A stretch of DNA of 64,000 nt, from the NCBI GenBank assembly GCA_965200465.1, contig OZ241358.1, positions 2,108,001 to 2,172,000 of the forward strand, in the 5' to 3' direction. This DNA comes from Azophilus sp965200465 (GTDB lineage: Bacteria; Pseudomonadota; Gammaproteobacteria; Pseudomonadales; Azotimanducaceae). The notes below the pieces were generated by a model. The model was not told where the DNA came from. It made no database searches and saw only the letters and a program-made list of their open reading frames with translations. Shown one piece after another: positions 43,686 to 50,233 of the stretch (positions are counted from its first letter, which is position 1; the number at the start of each line of letters is the position of its first letter). The translations under genes and the position numbers were made by a program.

Positions 43686-44897
43686 ATGGAGGCCATCACG
43701 GTACGTCAAGCCCGAACCTTCCTGGAGGTGACCGACAAGGGCAGCATCACCAAGGCGGCGACCGCGCTCAACAGATCCCAAACCAGCGTCACCAAGACCA
43801 TCCAGGATGTGGAGAACGGCTTGGGCCTGACGCTTTTCTCAAGGTCGCCCAGAGGCGTCAAGCTGTCGGTGTACGGGGCGACCCTGCTGCCCAAGGCGCA
43901 AGCCGCGCTGGAGGAATTCCGCAAGGCGGAAGCCTTGGTGCCGCCGGCGACGCTGCGCACCTTCCATAGCGCCGCGCGCTTTTTCTGCATGGATGTGTCC
44001 GACAAGTGGCTGGATGCCCTGATCGCTGTGGCGCAGACGCGCAGCGCCGCGGCCGCCGGCCAGCAGCTCGGCGTCACCTCCGCCGCCGTTTCCGCTTCCC
44101 TGCGCAAGCTGGAGGACGGCTTGGGCGTCATCCTCTTCGAGCGCACGGCGGCGGCGCTGGAGCCCACTGCGTTCTCGCGCAACGTCGTGCGGCATGTGAA
44201 GCTGGCCCGCAACTATCTGCGCCAAGGGGTGGAGGAGATGGCCAGCGTCACGGGCGTCATCCGCGGTCGCGTGGTGGCGGGTTCGCTGCCCTTCGTGCGC
44301 ACCCGGATTTTGCCCCAGGCGATCATCAACGTGCTGGCGGCGCATCCGCAATTGGACATTGCCACCCTGGAGTTGCCGTACAACGGCCTGACCACCGGGC
44401 TGCGCTGCGGCGATGTGGATTTTCTGCTGGGCGCATTGCGCGGCAAGGACGCCGACGCCGACGTGCGGGAGGAGGAGCTGCTGCGCGAAGGCCTGTCGGT
44501 GATCGTCCGCTTCGGCCATCCGCTGATGGGGCGCAAGCTGGTGCGCTGGAAGGACTTGCTGGAATATCCTTGGGTGCTGATGCACCGGGGCACACCCACC
44601 CGGCGGCGGGTTCGCCAACTGCTGGCGAAGCGGGGGCTGCAGGAGCCGGAGCACATCGTCGAAACCAGTTCGTTCGTGATTCAGCGCGGGTTGGTGATGG
44701 ACAGCGACAGCGTCACGGTGCTGTCCCGGCATCAAGTCCAGCGGGAGGTGCGGGCCGGCATGCTGGCTGTCCTGAATGTCGGCTTGCCCGGCACGGAACG
44801 GCCCATCGGCCTGACCACCAGGGCCCAGGACAGCCTATCCCCCGCTGCGCAAGCCTTGGCGGACGAGGTGCGCAAGGTGGCCGCGGAGCTTGGCTGA
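43686..44897 (+). CDS. LysR-family regulator with two N-terminal HTH domains
   Basis: 403 aa, about 100 more than a usual LysR regulator. The first wHTH (residues 5-65) contains GSITKAATALNRSQTSVTKT. A second, complete one (about 105-165) has SAAAAGQQLGVTSAAVSASL followed by RKLEDGLGVILFER. The effector domain occupies about 190-403. It ends about 15 nt before the promoter block of ligAB, so it probably controls those genes. The same promoter block before a P450 suggests a second target (inference). Confidence 0.88.
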   Translation: MEAITVRQARTFLEVTDKGSITKAATALNRSQTSVTKTIQDVENGLGLTLFSRSPRGVKLSVYGATLLPKAQAALEEFRKAEALVPPATLRTFHSAARFFCMDVSDKWLDALIAVAQTRSAAAAGQQLGVTSAAVSASLRKLEDGLGVILFERTAAALEPTAFSRNVVRHVKLARNYLRQGVEEMASVTGVIRGRVVAGSLPFVRTRILPQAIINVLAAHPQLDIATLELPYNGLTTGLRCGDVDFLLGALRGKDADADVREEELLREGLSVIVRFGHPLMGRKLVRWKDLLEYPWVLMHRGTPTRRRVRQLLAKRGLQEPEHIVETSSFVIQRGLVMDSDSVTVLSRHQVQREVRAGMLAVLNVGLPGTERPIGLTTRAQDSLSPAAQALADEVRKVAAELG

Positions 44898-44912
44898 GGG
44901 GCTTTCATCCGT

Positions 44913-44983
44913 TAGGAAAAATCCGGCTGCCCCCATGCGAAATGCTTGTTTGCCCTTGTTGGCGGCGGCCTGCTCTGGATACT
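44913..44983 (+). promoter_or_regulatory. Conserved promoter module C2 (ligAB)
   Basis: Same block as at 21935: TAGGAAAAA, CCATGCGAAATGCTTG, then CCCTTG, followed by -35 TTGTTG at 44956, a 16-nt spacer and GATACT at 44978-44983. The ligA ATG is 27 nt downstream, with AGGAG in between. The match is ungapped over the first 49 nt. Confidence 0.7.
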
Positions 44984-45010
44984 GGGCGGCCCCCGGAAGG
45001 AGTGCGATTC

Positions 45011-45472
45011 ATGGCTCTTGACAAACCCTATGGCGACATTCCCGGCACCACCGTGTTCGATGCGGACATGGCGCGGCTTGGCTTCCACGCCAATCAGTTC
45101 TGCATGTCCTTGATGAAGGCGGAGAACCGGGCGCGTTTCCTGGCGGACGAGCGGGCCTATCTGGACGAATGGCCCATGTCGGAGGAGCAGAAGCAGGCGT
45201 TTCTGGACCGGGACTACAATCGGCTGCTGAGGCTTGGCGCCAACGTCTATTACTTCAGCAAGCTGTTCTTCACCGACGGCATCAGTTTCGAGAAGGCCGC
45301 CGCATCCATGACGGGAATGACCCAGGAGGCGTATCGGGCCATGATGATCTCCGGCGGGCGCCGCCCGGAGGACGATGCGCGCCTAGCGTCCGTCGGCCGG
45401 CCCAAGGCCCCTAAGCGGCAGTCGGGCCAAGGCGCAAATGCGCCTGTCGAAGGGAGCGCCGGCCGTGGCTAG
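45011..45472 (+). CDS. ligA: Protocatechuate 4,5-dioxygenase, alpha subunit
   Basis: 153 aa. DIPGTTVFDADMARLGFHAN, QFCMSLMKAENRARFLADE and YLDEWPMSEEQK are the LigA signature. The small subunit shapes the active site of the extradiol enzyme, which opens protocatechuate next to its hydroxyls. The frame is open far upstream inside the LysR gene; the ATG at 45011 with AGGAG is clearly the start. The C-terminal tail is longer than needed and overlaps ligB. Confidence 0.93.
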   Translation: MALDKPYGDIPGTTVFDADMARLGFHANQFCMSLMKAENRARFLADERAYLDEWPMSEEQKQAFLDRDYNRLLRLGANVYYFSKLFFTDGISFEKAAASMTGMTQEAYRAMMISGGRRPEDDARLASVGRPKAPKRQSGQGANAPVEGSAGRG

Positions 45473-46301
45473 AGTCACCGCCGGGGTCGCCATGTCCCAT
45501 GTTCCGGCCATAGGCGCGGCGTCGGACTTGGGCAAGGCCGACGACGACTACTGGCGGCCGCTGTTCGCCGGGTTCGAGTTCTCCCGCCGCTGGATTGCGC
45601 AGCAGCAGCCGGACGTGATCTTCTTGGTCTATAACGACCACGCCAGCGCCTTCGACCTGAACCTCATCCCCACCTTCGCCATCGGCTGCGCGGCGGAATA
45701 CGAAATCGCCGACGAGGGTTGGGGGCCGCGCCCGGTGCCCAAGGTGATGGGCGCCCCGGACTTGGCTTGGCACATTCGCCAAGCCGTGATTCAGGACGAT
45801 TTCGACCTCACCGCGGTCAGCAACATGGCGGTGGACCACGGTCTCACCGTGCCGCTCACGCTCATGTTCGACCGGCCCGACGCCTGGCCGGTGCTGGTGG
45901 TTCCCTTCGCCGTCAACGTGATCGTCTATCCGCCGCCTTCGGGAAGGCGCTGCTTCGAGCTGGGCAAGTCCATACGCAAGGCCGTCGATTCCTTTGATGC
46001 GGATCTGAACGTGCAGGTTTGGGGCACCGGCGGCATGAGCCATCAGTTGCAGGGGCCTCGGGCCGGCTTCATCAACCAAGCGTTCGACGCCCGCTTTCTG
46101 GACGCCGTAGTGGCTGACCCGGAGCGCTTATGCCAGCTCTCCCTGTTGGACTACATGCGCCAAGCCGGCTCCGAGGGCGTTGAGTTGGTGATGTGGCTGA
46201 TCATGCGCGGCGCCTTGAACGACCAAGTGACGGAATTGCACCGCCACTACCATGTGCCGGCGTCCAACACCGCGGTGGGGCATCTGATTTTGGAGAATTG
46301 A
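45465..46301 (+). CDS. ligB: Protocatechuate 4,5-dioxygenase, beta subunit
   Basis: 278 aa. Begins with GTG at 45465 (MARVTAGVAMSHVPAIGAA), exactly the start of known LigB proteins, overlapping ligA by 8 nt. SHVPAIG and YNDHASAFD supply iron-binding His, and VWGTGGMSHQLQGPRAG holds the catalytic His. The product is 4-carboxy-2-hydroxymuconate semialdehyde. The later enzymes LigC, LigI and LigJ are not in the window. Confidence 0.95.
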   Translation: MARVTAGVAMSHVPAIGAASDLGKADDDYWRPLFAGFEFSRRWIAQQQPDVIFLVYNDHASAFDLNLIPTFAIGCAAEYEIADEGWGPRPVPKVMGAPDLAWHIRQAVIQDDFDLTAVSNMAVDHGLTVPLTLMFDRPDAWPVLVVPFAVNVIVYPPPSGRRCFELGKSIRKAVDSFDADLNVQVWGTGGMSHQLQGPRAGFINQAFDARFLDAVVADPERLCQLSLLDYMRQAGSEGVELVMWLIMRGALNDQVTELHRHYHVPASNTAVGHLILEN

Positions 46302-46396
46302 GTTCCTAGGGGGCAGCTTTAGATCATTGACCACAGATGAGGGGTGCTGCGCCCCATGCAGATAAAGTTTGGCGGAGGCGCCCGCCGCCGCCGATT

Positions 46397-46426
46397 TGTT
46401 TGAATCTTCCCTAAAAATGTACAACA
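46397..46426 (+). promoter_or_regulatory. Possible promoter of the alcohol dehydrogenase gene
   Basis: TTGTTT followed by an 18-nt spacer and TACAAC. The -10 lies in ATGTACAACAAT, whose inverse GTTGTACATT also occurs upstream of the second TonB receptor gene (50001). Confidence 0.35.
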
Positions 46427-46480
46427 ATTCCGCGGGTGCGGCAAAGCGCTCCACACGAACTGGACCGGCGGGAAAATAAA

Positions 46481-47584
46481 GTGGCGAAGATGGCGACAGC
46501 CGCAGTTTTGGAGGCGGCGGGCGGTCCGTTCCGCTTGCGCGAAGTGGAGTTGGATGCGTTGCGGGACGATGAAGTCCTGGTCCGCATACAGGCCTGCGGC
46601 ATCTGCCACACGGACCTTAAGTTTCAGGAGCGGCTGAGGTTGCCGGCGGTGTTCGGCCACGAGGGCGCTGGGGTGGTGGAGGAACTCGGCGCCAAGGTGC
46701 AAGGCGTGCGGCGCGGCGACCGGGTGATGCTCTCCTATCCTTGGTGCGGCCGCTGCCCGCCCTGCGTCAAGGCTGAGCCATACTGCTGCGAACACATACC
46801 CAAGCTCAAGTTTGGCGGCAGCCGCTTGGACGGCAGCCGACCCCTTAGCTGGAACGGCGCTCCCATCACCAGCGCCTTCTTCCAGCAATCCTCGTTCGCC
46901 ACATACGCCATCGCCCATGCACACACGCTGGTTCCCGTGCAAACGGACTTGGCGCCGGAAATGCTGGCCGCCCTGCCCTGCGGCGTGCAGACCGGCGCCG
47001 GAGCGGTGCTGAACACCTTTGCCGCCAGCGCTGGGGACGGCTTGGCGGTCATCGGCGTTGGCGCGGTGGGTTTGAGCGCAATAATGGCCGGCAAGCTAGC
47101 GGGCGCAGCGCCGCTCATCGCTGTGGACTTAGTGCAGTCAAGATTGGAGTTGGCGTTGGAATTGGGCGCAACCCACGTCTTCCATGCCGGGGAGGAGGAC
47201 GTTGCAGCGCGGGTTCGGGAGGCCGCGCCGCACGGCCTGCGCTTCGTCCTGGACACATCGGACAGCCTTGCCGGCCTCAACACGGGGGTCTCCTGCCTAA
47301 GCCAGGGCGGAACCATCGGCATCGTCAGCGCCCCCCAAGCCGGCGCCAGTTTCCCCTTCAGCACCCGCGGTCTGTTTGATCGGGTGGCGAACCTGCAGTG
47401 CATCGTGCAGGGCTCCTCGGTGCCCCAGCAATTCCTGCCCCGGCTGCTGCAACTCCATGAACAGGGACGGTTCCCCTACGAAAAGCTGGTGACGACCTAT
47501 GATTTCGCCGCCATCAATGATGCGCTGGCGGACGTCAGCAGCGGCAAGGCGATCAAGCCGGTGCTCCTCATGTCCGATGAGTAG
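46481..47584 (+). CDS. Zinc alcohol dehydrogenase (aryl/benzyl alcohol type)
   Basis: 367 aa from GTG at 46481 (ATG at 46490 is possible). Catalytic zinc site: CGICHTD with GHEGAGVVEELG. The structural zinc region is WCGRCPPCVKAEPYCCEH, with its four Cys. The NAD fold has VIGVGAVGLSAI. It resembles benzyl or aryl alcohol dehydrogenases and would oxidise the benzylic alcohol made by the flavocytochrome (inference). It follows ligB after 179 nt and overlaps the next, opposite gene by 17 nt. Confidence 0.88.
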   Translation: MAKMATAAVLEAAGGPFRLREVELDALRDDEVLVRIQACGICHTDLKFQERLRLPAVFGHEGAGVVEELGAKVQGVRRGDRVMLSYPWCGRCPPCVKAEPYCCEHIPKLKFGGSRLDGSRPLSWNGAPITSAFFQQSSFATYAIAHAHTLVPVQTDLAPEMLAALPCGVQTGAGAVLNTFAASAGDGLAVIGVGAVGLSAIMAGKLAGAAPLIAVDLVQSRLELALELGATHVFHAGEEDVAARVREAAPHGLRFVLDTSDSLAGLNTGVSCLSQGGTIGIVSAPQAGASFPFSTRGLFDRVANLQCIVQGSSVPQQFLPRLLQLHEQGRFPYEKLVTTYDFAAINDALADVSSGKAIKPVLLMSDE

Positions 47585-48503
47585 CGGAATCGTTTTGCCA
47601 GACCGCATAGTCCACGGCCTCACACCAAGCGGGGTCGGTCCGGCGGCGCCAGTACTCCTTCAGGAGGGCTTGCGTGACCGTTCCCGCCGCACCGCTGCCG
47701 ATGCGCTGGCCGTCAACCTGGACGACGGGAAAGATGCCGCCGGCGGAGGAGCTGCAGAACGCCTCGTCGGCGTCGAACAGCTCGGCAGCGGGAATGTCCC
47801 GCTCTTCGGTGCGCAGGCCTTGGGCGGCGGCCATCTCGAGCACCGTGGCGCGGGTGACGCCTTTCAGGCAGTTGCGGGCCGGGGTGCGTAGCCGCCGGTC
47901 CTTGCAGACGAAGACGTTGAAGCCGGGGCCTTCGGCTAGGTTGCCTGCATAGTCCAGCAGCAGGGCGTTGTCGGCGTTGGCGTCGTTGGCTTGCAGGCGC
48001 GCTTGGGTGAAGTCTCCCCATTGGAAGTTCTTGGCCGTCGGATCGATGCTGCGCTCCGGCGTCCTCGGCGTCTTGGCGATTGCGACGTGCAGGCCGCGGC
48101 GCAACTGATTTTCGTTGGCGATCTTGGGCAGCACCTGGGCGAAGGCGTAGAAGCGGTTCTCGAACAGGGCGGGGTTGCGCACCTCCAAGGAAGGCGGCAG
48201 ACCGCGGGTGGTGATGATGAACAGCAGGCCGTCCCGCAGCCCGGAGCGGGCCACCAGCCGATGGCAGATGCGCCGCACTTCCGCTTGCCCGTGGGGACAG
48301 CGCAGCCGCCATTTGGCCATGCTCTCCCAAAAGCGGTGCAAGTGGTCCTGCAGGCGGAACAGCAGCCCTTGCGTGAAAGGAATGGCGTCGTAAACGCAGT
48401 CCCCGCGCAGGAATCCCCAATCGAGAATGGGAACGGCCGCTTCACGCAGCGGCGCGTATGCGCCGCAGACGTAGGCACAGCCCTCTTCGACCTTTCCCGT
48501 CAT
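47568..48503 (-). CDS. Class IV PLP aminotransferase (D-amino-acid / branched-chain type)
   Basis: 311 aa. Fold-type IV: DWGFLRGDCVYDAIP at the N-terminus, DPTAKNFQWGD with the PLP Lys, GPGFNVFVCKD and CLKGVTRATVLEMA, then SSSAGGIFPV. Members transaminate D-alanine or branched-chain amino acids, or cleave aminodeoxychorismate. Which applies cannot be read here. It is 31 nt after the MFS gene on the same strand and probably co-transcribed with it. Confidence 0.82.
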   Translation of the reverse strand: MTGKVEEGCAYVCGAYAPLREAAVPILDWGFLRGDCVYDAIPFTQGLLFRLQDHLHRFWESMAKWRLRCPHGQAEVRRICHRLVARSGLRDGLLFIITTRGLPPSLEVRNPALFENRFYAFAQVLPKIANENQLRRGLHVAIAKTPRTPERSIDPTAKNFQWGDFTQARLQANDANADNALLLDYAGNLAEGPGFNVFVCKDRRLRTPARNCLKGVTRATVLEMAAAQGLRTEERDIPAAELFDADEAFCSSSAGGIFPVVQVDGQRIGSGAAGTVTQALLKEYWRRRTDPAWCEAVDYAVWQNDSATHRT

Positions 48504-48534
48504 GTGTCGTTCGCCATCGACCTTGACGCCGCCC

Positions 48535-49761
48535 CTAGCCGCCGGAGCGTTCCAGCTTGGCGTTTAGGGCGGCATCCGCCGCCGCTGCGTCGTCCCGCAT
48601 GGCCCGCGCCGCCTTCAACACCGGCGCTTGAATCAGCATCAACGCCAGCACCATGCAGCCGGTGGACATCAGAATGACATCGGCGTAAGCGCCGTCCTCC
48701 AGCAGCCAGCCAGCCACCGCGGGCCCGGCGGCGATGCCCCACATTTGCATGGCGGTGGCGTAGGTCACCTGCCGGCCGCTGCGGTCGAAGCTGGCCTGTG
48801 CGCCCAGCAGATAGGGATGGGAGAAGTTCCACAGCAGGTTGAACAGGCAGGCGGCCGCCACGAAGCCCGCCACGCTCTGAAAGTTGCCCAACAGCATCAA
48901 GACGGCCACGCCGCCGCCCAAGCCGACGGCCAAGGGCCAAGCCCGCCCGAACTTGACGCCCAGCAGCATGGCGGCGAAGGCGCCGCCGATGCCGAAGAAC
49001 TGTGACAAAGCCAGCGCATTGCTGGTCTCGGCCTCGGAAAGGCCGCCGTTCCTGCCGATGAGTGACAGGCAGGCCCAAACCCCAAAGGTGGCGACGAAAT
49101 AGACGAACATGGTCGCCAACGCCATGCTGCGAAAACGCCAAGGCAACGTGACTGCTTGGGTGTCGGCCTCTTGACGCTCCCTGCCGGAGGTGGGCAGGTT
49201 GCGCACCACCAGCAGCCCCAAGCTGGCGAAGGCGGCGAAGAACAACAGCAGGCCCGTGAAGCCAAGCGCCTCGAACACCGAGGGCAGCGCGTAGAACACG
49301 ATGGCGGCATAGACCATCAGGCTCATCAGGATGAGGGCGAAATTGCGGTCCGCAGCAGCGGTGAGGCCCACGATGACGTAGCTGAGCGGCACGATGGCGC
49401 CGGTGGCCATGCCGGTGAGGAAACGCACGGTGCGAAACGCTTCGTAGCCGTCCAACAGGGTGCAGACTAGATTGCCGGCGATCAGCACCGCCAAGGCGGC
49501 GTAGAGCAGGTAGCGCCAGTTGACGGTGACGATCAACAGCATCATCAAGAGGCTCTGCACGGCCTTGCCGAGATTTTCCGCGCCAGCGACGTAGTTGGCT
49601 TGGCTGGCGCTGAAGCCAAGCTGATGCACCAACCCATCCACAAAGGCCGGCTGCACGATCATCGCCTGCGGGCCGACCAAATGCACCAGCAGCACGCAGA
49701 ACAGCAGCTTGCCGCCATTGATGTCGATTGCAGCGGACGGGTTCAGGAGGTTTTTCAGCAT
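48535..49761 (-). CDS. Major facilitator superfamily transporter
   Basis: 408 aa with about 12 hydrophobic segments. The typical loop motif between helices 2 and 3 is weak. RFLTGMATGAIVPLSYV in helix 4-5 and GIGGAFAAMLLGVKFG later fit the superfamily. The substrate is unknown. The promoter region carries conserved element B in the orientation of this gene, divergent from a TonB receptor gene. Confidence 0.8.
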   Translation of the reverse strand: MLKNLLNPSAAIDINGGKLLFCVLLVHLVGPQAMIVQPAFVDGLVHQLGFSASQANYVAGAENLGKAVQSLLMMLLIVTVNWRYLLYAALAVLIAGNLVCTLLDGYEAFRTVRFLTGMATGAIVPLSYVIVGLTAAADRNFALILMSLMVYAAIVFYALPSVFEALGFTGLLLFFAAFASLGLLVVRNLPTSGRERQEADTQAVTLPWRFRSMALATMFVYFVATFGVWACLSLIGRNGGLSEAETSNALALSQFFGIGGAFAAMLLGVKFGRAWPLAVGLGGGVAVLMLLGNFQSVAGFVAAACLFNLLWNFSHPYLLGAQASFDRSGRQVTYATAMQMWGIAAGPAVAGWLLEDGAYADVILMSTGCMVLALMLIQAPVLKAARAMRDDAAAADAALNAKLERSGG

Positions 49762-49859
49762 GGTCGGCGGACTCCAAGTCGCTCACCAAAGATTGTTACA
49801 CACCCAACCATCCCCAATCCCCAGAGAAGGCTCGTCCAGCCCACTGCCGGCGGCCCTTG

Positions 49860-49884
49860 GGAATGCAGGCATTAAGGCCCGCAG
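49860..49884 (-). repeat. Conserved element B, copy 1
   Basis: A 25-nt core that equals 59531-59555 on the opposite strand at 24 of 25 positions. Key parts on the minus strand are GCGGGC-CTTAAT-GCCTGC, a dyad with a 6-nt centre, then RTTCC. The downstream flanks also share a loosely placed GGxxTTGGGG. It reads toward the MFS gene. Confidence 0.65.
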
Positions 49885-49894
49885 CCATGCAGTC

Positions 49895-49969
49895 GCCGGA
49901 AAAAAAACCTTGCCCGGTGCGCCTTGCAACGTGCTTCGATGATTCCTTAAGCAGGGATTGGGGCTGACC
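49895..49969 (+). repeat. Conserved element A, copy 1
   Basis: Starts GCCGGAAAAAAAACCTTGC, continues with CTTGCAACG, ATTCCTTAAGC and GGGATTGGGG. It matches 61166-61241 and the reverse strand of 59397-59467. The dyad TTGCA-N6-TGCAA of the other copies is half decayed here (TTGCA-N6-TTCGA). The TonB gene starts 265 nt downstream. Confidence 0.65.
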
Positions 49970-50233
49970 ATGCGGGTGGCGATGATCAAGCAGGGTCAGT
50001 GTTGTACATTAGCAGGCGGAGATCAAGGTGTAGGAAACGGCGGCGGCCCGCTCCGCACTTGCGGGAACCGCTCCCATTTATGGGATTTCTCCATGAATAT
50101 GGCTAGGTTGCAGCCATGTTTGCGGCGTCAAAGCGGATCAACCACAGCTATTGACATGGGGCAAATGTTGTACACTAATACGATGACTGACACAAGATGG
50201 CCCTTGCGCAAGGGCCTAGGCGGGAGGAATTGA

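Larger units (their letters stand above)
49762..50233. other. 472-nt divergent intergenic region between MFS and TonB receptor genes
   Basis: It holds element B1 (49860-49884, reading toward MFS), element A1 (49895-49969, reading toward the TonB gene) and two TGTTGTACA motifs (50000 and 50166). A TTGACA at 50151 is a possible -35. Short open frames inside it do not look coding. Confidence 0.6.

Noticed and set aside
49958..50233. 91-aa plus-strand frame directly before the second TonB receptor gene
   Set aside because: It starts inside element A, contains the repeated TGTTGTACA motifs and has no recognisable product. It is more likely leader DNA.
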